The notes under the pieces are model-generated. The model did no database searches. It had not been told where the DNA came from and worked only from the letters and a program-made list of their open reading frames with translations. DNA of 64,000 bases from Adineta steineri (Eukaryota > Rotifera > Eurotatoria > Adinetida > Adinetidae): NCBI GenBank assembly GCA_905250115.1, contig CAJNOI010000027.1, positions 724,918 through 788,917 of the forward strand. The letters are read 5' to 3'. This document shows, in pieces, positions 11,747-25,000 of the stretch. Within the stretch, counting starts at the first letter, position 1. The number at the start of each line of letters is the position of its first letter. A program made the position numbers and the translations under genes.

Positions 11747-13151
11747 ATGTTTCCATCAGAAGTTTGTAATCAAGGAACAATTTTAATATCTGGTGGTTTT
11801 GGTGGTCTTGGTTTAACAATGTCTCGATGGATGATTGAACAACGAGGTGTTAAACATATTGCACTTATGAGTCGTCGAACATTAGTTCGACTTGAACAAC
11901 CTTCAAATCCACAATATGATGATTGGTTAAAATTAAAACAAACAACAAAAGAATATAATGCTCATGTTGATGTTGTTCAAGCAGATGTAACAAATTGTCA
12001 ACAAGTTCATGATTTAATTGAAAGATTTCAAAAAACTTGTTCCCTCGACTGAAAGGAGGGTGATACTGAAAAAACGAAAATGCGTTTGTCTGTCTGTCTG
12101 TGCCAGGGTCAAAAGAACATAGAAGATCGAATTTTCGAAAAAGACATTTCTAGAGGTTTTTCGATGCGGGGAGTTCGAATCTGAGGTCTGTTGGGTGACT
12201 ATGGTAAGGGAGTGGGTGAGGGTGGGTGTGAGGTCAAAAAAACACCGAAAATCAATTTTCACGGCTTTCATTTTTTTGTAGTATTGGTGAAGAAAAAGCA
12301 TTTCTACGAGAAAGAACTAAGCGAGTCCTCGGACGAGCGTTAATTGTTGACCAGTGAGAAACCGAGAATCATAAAATTGATCGATCGGATATCAAGGATG
12401 ATAAAAATGACCATTGAGAATTGTAGGGTACTAAAACTGTCGAATTAGGTACTAATAGTATGGATTCGAGGTGTCATTGTGGGTGTGATTGTAGTTGAAT
12501 ATAAGTGTGGGTGTGGAAATATCGATTAGGACTTAGAGTAGTAAAATACTCACACCCACACTCAAGATTTTTCACGGACATGCTCGTGCCTGATCTCGAA
12601 AAATTTTTAAGGCGAATTCATCGAGTCATTGAATACAACGCTGAAAAGCACGAAACTATTCAACAAACTATGGTGTAAGGGATTAAAAGAGTGCGTCTCC
12701 ATGATTTTTTTGGGAGTACACCAGTCGCAATCAGTCGAGGGTCTAGCGAGTTTGCTCGACGAGCGTTACTTGTTATCCTATTCGTGGTATTATTCATAGT
12801 GCTGTTTTTGCAGAAGATCGTACTTTAAATAATTTAACACAAGAACATTTATCACTTGTTTTACCACCAAAAGTTCGTGGTGCATGGTATCTTCATCAAG
12901 TTACACAACTTCTTCATGCACCTATTCATTTCTTTATTATGTTTTCATCAATTCGAAATCATTTACGTGAAGTTTCATCTGATGGTTATAATGCTGATAA
13001 TCAATTTCTTGATGCACTTGCTCATTATCGTTTTGCAAAACTTAATTTACCAGTACTGTCAATTAGTTTACCAGCTGTAAGTGGGGCTGAAATGTTTCAT
13101 CATCAGAAAGAAATGCTCAGTACTTTAAGCGTTACACAAGGTTTTCAATAA
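11747..13151 (+). pseudogene. PKS pseudogene: ketoreductase (KR) domain split by an insertion
   Basis: TILISGGFGGLGLTMSRWM (11767 onward) is the NADPH-binding start of the PKS ketoreductase and is followed by HIALMSRRTL. The frame is interrupted at 12042. Beyond the inserted element it resumes with PIRGIIHSAVFAEDRT (about 12777-12825), FIMFSSIRNHL with the Ser motif (12935-12965) and DNQFLDALAHYRF, the Tyr-loop region (12997-13032). Removing the 12042-12774 interval (element plus one duplicated 7-mer) would bring the two halves together. A stop at 13149 ends the frame before the ACP. Confidence 0.8.
12042..12767. mobile_element. 726-bp non-autonomous insertion with 7-bp target duplication
   Basis: The insertion interrupts the KR domain of the PKS pseudogene. 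ACTTGTT flanks it on both sides (12035-12041 and 12768-12774), consistent with a 7-bp target-site duplication. An 11-bp inverted repeat, CCCTCGACTGA (12042-12052) and TCAGTCGAGGG (12731-12741), brackets most of it. A ~28-base sequence at the right end (GCGAGT..CTCGACGAGCGTTA, 12746-12767) recurs internally at about 12320-12342, suggesting a dimeric or nested structure. It contains several TGTGGG-like tracts on both strands (12210-12235, 12478-12520, 12549-12564) and a TCTG microsatellite (12089-12101). No transposase is encoded. Its class is unknown to me; the base composition is clearly less AT-rich than its surroundings. Confidence 0.7.
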
Positions 13152-13399
13152 ATGCCAACAGTAACTATATTCAAACTCAAAAGATTTATTTATGTCTTCT
13201 TATTTTTGCTGTTCATTGGCAAACATGACATCGAAATTATTCATTATTAGCAACATCTTATTTAAGAAAAATAGTTGATCAAATATCATCATCATCATTA
13301 GGAAAAACTAATTCAACTGAGTCTATTATGAATAAAAAAGAGACTATTATTGAGCGAACTCAATCAACTGTTGCACGATTATTAGAGATAACTAACGTT

Positions 13400-14040
13400 G
13401 ATCTTTGACTTGTTAGTCAAGGTATGGATTCATTAGCTGTTGTTTCATTAGCTAATTGGTTAAGTCAAGAAACTGGCATTTATATACCATTAGTTGATCT
13501 TCTTCAAGGACTTTCAATTGAAACAATTGCAATACTTGTTTATAATAAACTTAATGAAAAAGAACAAACAACATCATCAGCTACAAAAGAACAAGATTCA
13601 GATTTTGAGTTGATTAATGAAAATGAAGCTCAATATTCTAATACATCAACATATACTGGTTTAGAAAATATCATTTGTCTACATCGTTCAAATCAAAATA
13701 ATACTTCAACTCTTTTTTGTATTACTCAAATATCAAATGATAATAATAATAATAATAATGAAAATTTATTTAAATTCTTTATTGAGAAATTATCTAATCA
13801 AAAAAATAAAACATCATCAAATGATATATATGCTTTACAAATACTATCATCTCTTTCTTCATCTACTATACCTACATATGCTTAAAATCTTATTAGACAA
13901 ATGAGTTGTATTCAACCATGTGGATCCTATCAAATAGTAGGTATTAGAAGGAAACTATTGCTCATGAAATGTTAAAACAACTCAAAACACACTCACTCAT
14001 TACTAATACGCAATTACATGTTTTAGATGCTCACAATTAA
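13400..14040 (+). pseudogene. PKS pseudogene: acyl carrier protein and thioesterase remnant
   Basis: GMDSLAVVSLANWLSQETG (13421 onward) carries the phosphopantetheine serine in the DSL motif of an acyl carrier protein, followed by DLLQGLSIETIA. After a short linker, NIICLHRSN..STLFCIT (13665-13720) resembles the start of a PKS/FAS thioesterase. PCGSYQIVGI (13916-13945) matches the segment before a thioesterase nucleophile, but the GYSFGG part is lost and stops intervene. There is an in-frame TGA at ~13405 just before the ACP. Confidence 0.6.
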
Positions 14041-14456
14041 ACATATTCACAATTATTATTTACTAAACCTATTTTATATATATCAATTATTGTAGTATAC
14101 TAATATTTGTAGATTTCTTAACAATTAATAATAATAAATTTCTTCGATAAAATATTTTTTTGTGAAAATCTATAATAGCTAATCAACTCACTAACAATAT
14201 TAAATTAATATTTTTTTATTATCTAATGTAAAATCATAGCTACTCAATCAATTCTTTTGTTTCATTTCGTAGTATTATTAAGAGATTGTGTATTGATTTA
14301 TTGTACTCTTAATAATAATATCACTCTCATATGATGTGATCATTGTTATTATTTCATATTTTGAAATATCTATTTAGTTTTTCTCATCTTCTTTTTAATT
14401 TGTAGATTGTATTAAGCTACTTATTTCACATTAATAATTCATTTCTCTATTATACA
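14041..14456. promoter_or_regulatory. Spacer between PKS pseudogene and NRPS gene
   Basis: This 416-bp AT-rich spacer has no coding content. It must hold the promoter and 5' UTR of the NRPS gene if that gene is transcribed on its own. No specific motif can be named; ATAAAATATTTTTTTG-like stretches are ordinary for this genome. Confidence 0.35.
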
Positions 14457-16026
14457 ATGCTTTCACGCAAGCGTATAATAGCAGGAACAAATGCGCACAA
14501 AGAACCACAACTTACGACTTCGGGACGAATAAAAGCTGTTGCCTCATTTGTTCAACAACGAATCTGGCTTCATGAACAACTTTATTTTCATTCTTCCGAT
14601 CTGTCTGTCTACAACATTTTGACACCATTGATAATTAAACAAGGTTCATTATCGATCGAACGTATTCGTTCAATTTTACTCACATTAATTGAACAACATA
14701 GTGTTCTTCGTACTGCTGTTCGTTTTAACCCACAAAGTAATGAAATCGAACAATACATTCAGGCCGCTACTGATGATATTTATTCATTCAAGCATTCACG
14801 TGGCATTAGTACATTAGACCAACTCGATCGACTACTTACAAATGAATCTATAGGAAAACACTTCGATATTGAATCAGGAAGGGTGGTTAGATGCCATATA
14901 ATACAACGAAGTAATGATGAATATGATCATCGATTATCTGAAGGTGATCTTGTGACTATTACATTTCATCACATATCATTCGATAATAGTTCACTAAAAC
15001 CATTTATCGAAGCATTTAAAAAAGCTTGTTGGAGTGATCGTCGTCAACAACCAGTATTATTGACTCCACAATATATCGATTTCACATTATACGAACAGAC
15101 AATGCTAGACGATACAAGAATAGATTCAAAAATGAATAAGGCACGTCAGTTTTGGTCTAATGTTATGGATGGTTATGACTGGAATAGAGTACGACAATTG
15201 GTACCTGACAAAACAGATATCCAGCAGATTCGTTCAGGTCGTGGTTTTTCAACTACATTTTCTATCAATCAACATGTTGTTGATGCAATGATGTTATATG
15301 CTTCCTTAAATAATTCCACCATGTTTGCTTTATCACTTGCTTGTTATTATGCATTCTTATTCAAGTTAATGAATGATGACGACTTGTGTGTAGCAGGTAA
15401 CATAGCTAATCGATTTGTGCAAGAGACAAAAGACATGATTGGCATGTTTGTCAATCTTGCACCGTATCGAACAAAAATTGAGCCGAACAAGCCATTTGAT
15501 CACCTTCTGAAAAAGGTACAACAGCTCAGTAGTAACATTCTTGAACATGGCTGTTTACCTTATCAGCATATTATTAATTCATATGATCAACGAGGGCATC
15601 AGGTATTGCCTTCAACATTATTTCATTATGAATCATTGATGTCATCCGTATCACAAAGTAATAAAGCGGAGGCAACTACAGACGAAGGTTCTGTTCTTGG
15701 CATCTACTTTGATCGAGATCGATCTCATGGTAATGGAACAGCATTGTTTGATTTGTCATTCACAATAGCTCATGATCATCAGTCACGAAGCACGGAGTGT
15801 TTTCTCGATTGTTCGGCCGATATATTCCAAAATCAAGCTGATGTTGATCTACTTGCAAATCGTTTTCGACATATGCTCGCACAACTCTTCGGTTTCTCAA
15901 TGACTGATGAGCCAATGTATAAACAATCTGATATGTCTATTAGCAAATTATCACTTATTTTACCTGAAGAGATTGAAGAAATGCAACGAGTAATCTTTCG
16001 TAGATTACCGACTATTGCAAATGAAG
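14457..16026 (+). other. NRPS domain C1 (condensation)
   Basis: One uninterrupted exon encodes about 523 residues. It has the opening signature FVQQRIWLHEQ, the active-site motif HHISFDNSS (HHxxxD), DDLCVAGNIANR and GMFVNLAPYRTKIEPN. It is followed directly, across a 1,052-bp intron, by a second C domain with no A or T domain between them. As the first domain it could accept a starter acyl group, possibly from the PKS, but that is inference. Confidence 0.8.
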
Positions 16027-19000
16027 GTATGATTATCTATTTTTTCGTATTTTTAAGTAGATAGTAATGAAATTCGGGTAGATATGCTGACATATGAGAT
16101 TTTTTTTAATAAAATTTTTGACAATTTTATTTTAAGCAATTTAACCCATCGAAAACTGAATACATAGAATGAATCAAGTGAAAATAGTCAGGTAGTAGAA
16201 TACATTCTATATTGATTTAGATTCTGAACACTGAAATCATAGAATGAATGATAGAAGTTAGAATACTTTAGTTTTAAATAAAGAGCAGCTAAATTTAAAT
16301 TCAAATTTTTTACAGAGATTAGATTGAAATATTAAAATTAAATGTTCTTCTACTGAGGTAAACTAACTATATCAATCATATATAACTTTAAAATATTTTA
16401 CGAAAAAATCAGAACAGTGATGCCTATCTATTACTTCAATAAAAAAGACATGGATTCGAAATATTTTTTATATATGTTTCTAATATGTCTTGAATTAAAT
16501 TCTATGAGATCGAAGTCAATGTGTAGCTCAGTCTAGATGAAGTACATCGAAGGTGTAATTAAGACCATGAGAAAAGAGCTAGATATGATCTCTATAATTA
16601 AAAATTTTAAAATACAAATGATTACGTTGCTGAATAACCGAAAAACAATGGATTGGAGAATTACGCCTAAAGAAAGTATTATAAAACTAATAAAGTTTTG
16701 TAAATTTTGACTAACGCTTGTTGAGAATAGAGATTCTGAATGTTTCCAGCTTATTTCATTAATCAATAAAATTGAAAAATGGCCTTTTCTTCACTATTGT
16801 ATGGGTGAAATTAGGGGCCACATAGATTTTGCAGTACACTTAAAACGTTAGTCAAAACGATATTTACTGAATTCAGACACAGTTTTCACCCCCAAGATGA
16901 TGCTGTGTGTGACTCTATAAACTATGTTTAAGGAAAATAGTTGCTGCTAAAAGTCTATGACGAAAATCGTGTTTCCCTTTGTAATGAATATATTCTTTTA
17001 AGCTTTTATAAACGTTCATTTTTTTCCTCAAAGTAATCCCCTCTTCAAAGGATTATTACGGAAGTTTCACTGTTACAGCACCAGCATCCTATGCACAAAC
17101 TCGTATTTGGTTGGATGAACGAATTCGCTTCAATTCAGGCAAATCACAAATAACAGCTTACAATATGCCATTTGTATATCGGCTCTTCACAAACTGTACT
17201 TTATCAGTTCAACAACTTTATAACGCTCTTCAATTAGTTCTTGCAAAACATCAATCACTTCACACATCATTAATCTTTGATACAGAAAAGAATCTACTCA
17301 TGCAAAGAGTCAATGAATTAAATGATAACAACAATAGATTATATACATTGATTGAAAGTACTTATGAAACAGATGAACAACTCAACGATATCATGCATGA
17401 TGAACGACAAAATACTCAATATTTTGATCTTTCGCAAGGTCTTGTATTTCGATATCATCTTGTTTACTACAAAGAAATCTCTTCTAATAATCTTCTTTCC
17501 GATCGAGATGTGATTATCTTTAATTTTCATCATGTTGTATTCGATATTTCATCGATTAATATATTTCTTAATGATCTCAATCAAGCATATACAACCAGCC
17601 AAGTATCTAATAATGATAATACTACATTACGTTACCTTGATTGTATATATCACTATTTCTTATCTTTTCTTTTCCTAACATATTTCTCTTTTTATTCAGA
17701 TGCTTTTATAGAACAACAAATGTCAATGACTGGTGCAAGTATGTTTTGGCTTGATGCTCTACATAATTGTCATCTCGATCAATCTTTATCATTACCATTT
17801 GATCGATATCGTCTCTCAAATGAGCATCGAACGAGTCATACAACATCGATTTCATTTGATTTTGATCAAGATCTCTCACATCACTTTCATACTCATGCAT
17901 CATCAGATAGCATATCACTTGAACATCTCACATTTGCTATTTATTTCATCTTTTTATTTAAACTAACTAATGGACAAACAGATCTATGTATTGCTATGAA
18001 CATCAATAATAATCGTTCTAGAGATGAACTCAAATCAATCATTGGGCTGTTTGAGAATGTTATTCCATTACGATGTCAGTTAGATCCTCATTGGTATTTT
18101 CATCAATTACTCGAACATGTTCATCAGATAACAACAAATAGTATGAAATATTCATATTTTCCACTTCAACGTATTCTCAATCAACATCCACATATATCTA
18201 AACATGCATTTTTGGACACATCTTTGGAATTTATATCATACAAGAATAGTAATCCAGTAGTTATTGGTAATTCTCAACTTGTTCCAACATCTTTCTCATT
18301 CGATATTAATGAAGATGAGATATTAAATGTATCCGACTTCTCTCTTTCTATTTATCATGATATGAACATGAATCAACTCTCATGCACAATCAATGCATCA
18401 CTCGACCTATTCAATGTAGAAACAATTGATAACATATCTCAACGATTTCATTTTATTTTACATCAATTATCTGCATCTATTATCGATAATGAAATAAGTA
18501 AACCAATCTATGAAATATCACTTACGCTACCAAATGAAAGATTACTCATGCAATCATTGAATAATACGCAAATATCATTTTCATCTCCTCTTACTTGTAT
18601 TCATCATGAATTTGTATACCAAGTAATGAAACATCCACAAAAACTAGCTGTTGAATTGGATGAACAATCTTTGACATATTGTGAACTTCTACATTATGTT
18701 CAGGTATTATCTTTACATTTGTTAAACAAATATGTTGTTGTTACAGGTGAAATCATTTGTCAATGCGTCGAGAGAAGTTTGTCGATGGTGAGTTGTTATT
18801 TGAGATTGATGTTTAGTCTGATTGAAGTTTTCATATTGTATAGGTTATTGGTATAATGGCGATTGAAATGAGTGGTGGTGTTTATTGTCCATTGTCACCT
18901 CGAGATCCACAACATCGTTTGCATGCACTCACACAACAAACTCAAAGTCGCCTTGTTCTTGTCCATCATTTAACTAAGACTAAATTCGATGATGATATTA

Positions 19001-22000
19001 TTTCACTTGATATTGATACAATATTAAATATTAATGTTATGGATAAGGAAGATCTTTCAAGTGTAATAGTTAAAGGTGAAGAGATAGCTTACATTATTTT
19101 TACTAGTGGCTCAACTGGAACACCCAAAGCAGTTTGTTGACACTTATCTATCCGACTTTCGATTTATTTTCATGCTGCTTTATAGGTTCAAGTCCGACAT
19201 AAGAACTTTATTCATTGTATGCATTGTTTGGCTTATATCAACTCATTTAATACAGATGATACAGTTGTGCAAATGACACCATGTTCATTTGATGTTCATG
19301 TCCAAGAAATACTTGGTACATTGTTGGTTGGAGGTACATTGATTATGCTTCATCCAGGTGGAACGATTGATTACGATTATCTGTCCAAAGTGTTGCAGAA
19401 CAAACAAATCACATATCTACACAGTGTACCAAGTTTACTACACATATTTTTGACTTTCATTCAGCAGAACAAGAACATGAATGCTGTAAAATATCTTCGA
19501 TCACTTTGTAGTGGTGGTGAGTGGTTTTTAAAGAAATGACGTCCGTTCGTTCAATGTATTTTTGTATTGTAGGCGAGACTTTTTCCGTTCATTTGACTGG
19601 TTTGATATTAAAAATCGGTATAACGAATTGTATTGTATGGAATACGTACGGTCCAGCAGAAGCAACCATCGATTGTGCAGTTCATTGTATCAACATTACG
19701 AATGCTATACACAACATTCGAATTGGTAGACCACTTTCTAATTACCGATGTACACTTATGAGCCATTATTTACAATCATGTGTTACCGACGAAGAAGGCG
19801 AATTGTGTGTAGGAGGAGCAGGTGTCTTTGCTGGTTATCTTGGACGTGATGATTTGACAGCAAAGGCTCTTGTTGAAATAGATGGTCAACTATTTTATCG
19901 AACAGGTGATCTAGTCAGAATGGATAATAATGGACTTCTTGATTATCTAGGAAGAAAAGATCATCAAATCAAACTACATGGACAAAGAATTGAACTTGGT
20001 GAAATCGAACGATGTATACTCGAGATTCCATCCATTTCTACTTGCGTTGTCATGAAATGGAATGATGATTATTTAGTTGCTTATGTTCAGAGTGCTGATA
20101 TTGATGAAAAAGTGTTACGACAACATTGTCAATCACATTTACCACCGCATATGATTCCATCTCTCTTCGTTATACTTGACAAATTACCATTAAATGCAAA
20201 TGGAAAAGTAGATCGAAAACTTCTTCCTCCACCTGATTTTTCATCAACACATCTCACTAATCATAATGAACTATTGTTACCAATGAATGAAAATGAAATC
20301 GCCATTCATCACATTTGGTGCGATTTATTAAAACAAAAAAAAATCTCAACTAACACAAATATCTTTAGTATTGGTGGTCATTCACTTATCATTATGCAAC
20401 TCTTTCATCGATATAAAATACAATTTCATCTTCAACCAAATATTCTATCTATTACTGATCTTTTTCAACATCCAACAATCACCGATCATGCTCAACTCAT
20501 TTATCAAACTACGAATGTGACGCACAATATCAACGACTATCATTGGTCGTCATTACATATCATGAAAGGTAACATAGAATATTTAAGAATATTTCATTAA
20601 TTATATTTTGCTTTCTAATTGTAGCTAAAGCCTCGTTTGCTCAAGAACGTATTTTCTTAGATGAACAAATTCGATTTTCGTCAACAGATGATAATACTAA
20701 CATATATGTTATTCCATTAATTTATCGTGTTTCATCTATGAATGGTCATATATCTATCTCACGATTACAACATGCATTTCAGTCGATCATAAGAAAACAT
20801 CAAATTCTTCGAACAGCACTCTCTCTTGATACAAATGGCACTATTATTCAACACTATTTAGATGCAAATGTTATTATCAATGATAAGAAATCATCTAGAT
20901 TTTCGATGCTTAGTTTTCCCAATGAAGAAAGAGAACAGAATCAAAATGTAAAGAAAATCTTAAATCAATCAGATTTATTTGATTTATCACAAGGACATGT
21001 TATTAATTGTCATATTCTTCGTCGTGATCAGTCAAATCATTCATTCACTCAAAATAATGATGATCTATTGACCACAGATGATCTGATATTATTTACCGTT
21101 CATCATATCGCATTTGATGGAGCATCGACATCAATCTTCAATCGTGACCTTTCTCTTGCTTATCAATCTAATGATTTGCTTCCTATAGATGATAATTTAT
21201 TACAATATATTGACTATTCTATTCATGAACACATCATGGATATGACATTATCTCAACAGTTTTGGCAATTAGAACTTAAAGATTATAATCTTGCACGCCA
21301 GTTATCATTACCAATTGACCGACAACGTTCATCAACTAATCAACAACGATCAGGCTTAGCATCCATAGCTGAAATCAATTTTGATAATGAATTATGCACA
21401 TCATTTCTAAACTATGCATCGTCACACCAACTCACACTTTTTCAACTTGGATTATGCATATTTTATGTCTTCCTATTCAAATTAACTCATGGTGAAGCTG
21501 ATCTATGTATTAGTTCTATCAATGCTAATCGATATCGAAGTGAATTAGTGAATATGATAGGAATGTTTGTTTCAACATTACCGTATCGTGTTGAACTTGA
21601 TCCTCATTGGTTTTTTGATGAAGCAGTTAAAAATGTACGAGAAAAATGTTTATCAATTCTTGAACATTCTCATTATCCACTTCAAAATATACTTAGTGAT
21701 TTACATGCCAGTCAATCAAATGTATCATTTCTTGAAATAATGTTTAATCTCATTACTATAACAAAAGATAACAATGATTTCTGTTTGAATGGTGTAAATC
21801 TAGAGCAAGTATCGTTAAAAGAATCATATGAAATAGCTAAGTTTGACTTCTCGTTGAACTTTATATACAATTCATCATCAGATGATAATCACTTGTCTTG
21901 TTCTTTTATTTGTTCACGCGATCTATTTGATGAAAGAACAATTATAACCTTAACTCAAAGATTTAAATATCTTTTTGAGCAAATCTTTTCATCAACGTCG

Positions 22001-25000
22001 ATCGAAAAACCCGTCGATACATGTGCAACAGCTATATCACGACTTGATCTTATTTTATCAAATGAAATGAACGAGATGCAAGATGTTGTGTTTTGCCGAC
22101 AAATAAATGTTAAAAATCGAGGTAGGTTTTTCGTGTCATCTAGAATTTTGTTGATGGATATTTTACGCCAAGTACATACGTTTTACAAGAGGATGAGCTA
22201 CTTTTAATAGAAGTATTTATTTGCAAAGTACTATAAAAATCGAAAGTCTGGTGGGCTTGTGGCACTCATAGTTTATGCATATCTTTTGCCTTAGATTGAA
22301 TTAATATGATCTTACAGAGAACATTCTTTTTGTTGAGTTTATATGCGACGAACAGATGTCTTTTAATATAACAAAATATCGAAAAATATATTGAAGAAAC
22401 AAAAACTCGTTTTTGCGATCTGATAGCATTCTAAAATTTGCTATTATGATTTAGGTTTTACTAGAAGATTTATGAACTAGAAAAGGATCTTGATTTCTAT
22501 TTCAATGTTTACTGTTTTATCTTTAAATCCGATACATCTAGAGTTAGTTGAGAGGGCTACAGTTTGTAATGATTATAAAACTCATATTGCTAAGTCTTAA
22601 TGATCTAATTATAAACACTCGTCATCAGTTTCTTCATATCCTGATAAATTAGGTCTTGATGATCAGTTTGGTTCATGTAAACATTAATTACACAACAGAT
22701 GAGTCTAAATGCTTTCGTGTGTAATTTTCAAGCGACAAAACATTTAGGTGTGGTTGTAGGTGTTTTTAAAATGTATAACACAGTGGCGGATTTAGAAGAG
22801 GTGCGTTGGGTGCGATTCAAGGAGGGAAAAGCAAGAGTTCATCTATGTCAAAATGTTCTGACAACCGAGGGGAGTACATGGAAGTATCGTAGGAGTACGA
22901 CGGGGCTACCAGCGAAGTACCAGAGAATACTGTAAAAAAACCCATAGAATAATAAACCTTTAAAATGTTTATGAAAGTGCAACGTATAACAAACTCTTTT
23001 TTACCGTTTTCTAAATCATCATAAAACATTTCCCGATCCCTCCGAAAGCGAATATTAAAGGGTTCATCAACTTTTAATCACAAATACTCCTATGTATAAC
23101 TGTCAATTATTCATATTTTATGCGACTTTTTACATTTAATAATTAAAATACTAATTTGATGAAATTTTCTTTTATTATAGTATAGACGGTTCTTGACTGT
23201 AATATTGTTAAAAAGTTCAGTGATTCTTTAAAATCAACATGAAGAGTGTTAAAAGGCTTATAAAGACCACATAGTTAAGAGTAGTAAGAAAATACTTTTT
23301 TTGTTAGGAACATAACAGAAGACTCTTTTTGTAATTTGTAAACAATAAGACAGATTAGAAGATCCAAGGTCTTTGAACGCGTCGCTGGCGTTGCTAAGAA
23401 GTGGTTGTATTTGAAATTGTGCTATTTGTTTAATGTAAAGAAAATAGAGATCAAGCCTTGCGCTACTAGAAATGGCTACGCTCTGACTTTTTATTGTGAA
23501 TAATGAATCGAACTTGAAAAAAATGGTACTTTCTTTCTTCTTCAGTGGCACTTGAAATGATGAAACACATTATAATCACAGTTGAAATGAAAGAAAACAT
23601 TAATCAAAATCGGTTTTATTCAATTTCATTTAATTCAAACTCCAAGAAGGAAGATAGGCAATTAAAAAGATTATTTAAAATCTAGTTTGTTAAGCGAAAG
23701 TTTTGCAAAAGTTCTTTAAGAAGTTCTCTTTCAGTAGTAGAAAAATATCGCTGAAAGACAACCTTCAATCCAATATCTATCTCGATAAAAAAAGCCTCAT
23801 CTTCTATCATCGTATCTTTTGTGTGCCCGATAGCAAACGATTATGGTTTCGGTAGCTCAAAACAGGCAGCATGATCGATTCGCTAGAAATTTCGATAGTC
23901 CGGTCCAGTTATAAAAGAAACGAAAAAAGAAATAACATAAAAATATGACGCGAAATTAATTATTCTTTCGCTATAAATAAGCTCATATCAAACAAGTCTG
24001 ATAGTAAACAGCCATTTCAGAAAGCGTTTTACTTTTCGGTAGGCATAGTACTACTATCACATATCGCTGTGTACTAGTCAATCGAATACTAGATTTTCAG
24101 ATGGTTTTACAGTCATTACTAACTGTACACAGAACAATAAAATATGGTTGTTATACTGCGCCTATCGAATGTCAGATATGGTTATTTATGAATATAAACT
24201 GTATAAAAGGACGGTGTACGTTATCATCTTTGATACTTATAGTGACTGTGATCATTATCCTGGAGATATGTTACGCCTATTTCTATATGAATCTTGATAA
24301 GTGTTCGTAGAAAAACATCCAAGACATCATAATAAAGCTAACAAAACGGCTCTATACTCGTAAGGCAAAAAAAATGAGAACAATATCATGATAATCTTAA
24401 AAAGTCTGAAAAGTACAAATACTGCGAGCGTTGTGCTTTTTTTATGAACATTAACATAAAACTATTATATAATACTATTAACGCACATAAAAAGTCACAG
24501 GTTGAGATCGTTTCGTCGAATGCATAGAGGTTACTAACATCCATCGATTTTTAAAGTAGAACTAGATACGATTCGATGTTAGACCGTTCTATCTGGCGGT
24601 ATTGAAATAGCTTGTTCTGCTGCTAGTACAAAATAGTGAACCGACACCCTTACGACAGATTCTGTTCAGTTACAAAAGCGATTAGATAAAAAGTGACGAA
24701 AATATTAATATCAAACACGATTCGAACATCCAATTTTTACATTATAATTCATTAAAGTCTTATTATTCTAGCACCAGCATCCTTTGCACAAGCTCGTATT
24801 TGGCTTGATGAACGAATTCGATTCAATCCAGAGAAACCAAAAGTAGCAATATACAACATGCCTTTTGTTTATCGTCTCCAATCAAGTCACACTTTATCTG
24901 TTAAACACCTTCGTCATGCTCTTCATCTCACTGTTAACAAACACCCCTCGCTTCATACATCTCTTCATTTTGACATCGAAAAGAATCTACTTATGCAACG

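Larger units (their letters stand above)
5047..14040 (+). pseudogene. Decayed highly reducing type I polyketide synthase
   Basis: Domains are recognisable in the order KS (5047-6520), AT (about 6640-7600), DH (about 7860-8750), vestigial methyltransferase/KR structural region (about 8900-10390), ER (about 10430-11500), KR (about 11750-13080), ACP (about 13400-13560) and a thioesterase remnant (about 13660-14035). The frame is broken many times: a ~73-bp deletion after 5703 relative to the intact KS at 33570, a 2-bp insertion at ~6014 within the His motif, a 1-bp loss at ~6113 giving a stop, in-frame stops at 7113 and 7368, further breaks near 7490, 8005, 8398, 9522, 9672 and 10386, and a 726-bp insertion at 12042. 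Short introns survive, for example around 5740-5787 and 6455-6508. In life the enzyme would have built and reduced a polyketide on its ACP. It sits about 420 bp upstream of, and in line with, the NRPS gene. By eye I cannot decide the donor lineage or whether a homologous chromosome carries an intact copy. Confidence 0.85.

Noticed and set aside
12168-12185. GAGTTCGAATCTGAGG resembling a tRNA T-loop / B box
   Set aside because: No matching A box, acceptor stem or anticodon arm around it; not enough for a tRNA or SINE call.
12014-12301. 95-codon open frame on the minus strand over the KR/insertion junction
   Set aside because: It spans the edge of the inserted element and resembles no family; a shadow frame.
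23258-23551. 97-codon minus-strand open frame inside the large NRPS intron
   Set aside because: No recognisable motif or codon pattern; kept only as part of the intron description.
24101-24310. 69-codon plus-strand open frame inside the same intron
   Set aside because: Short, no family resemblance, no supporting splice sites.
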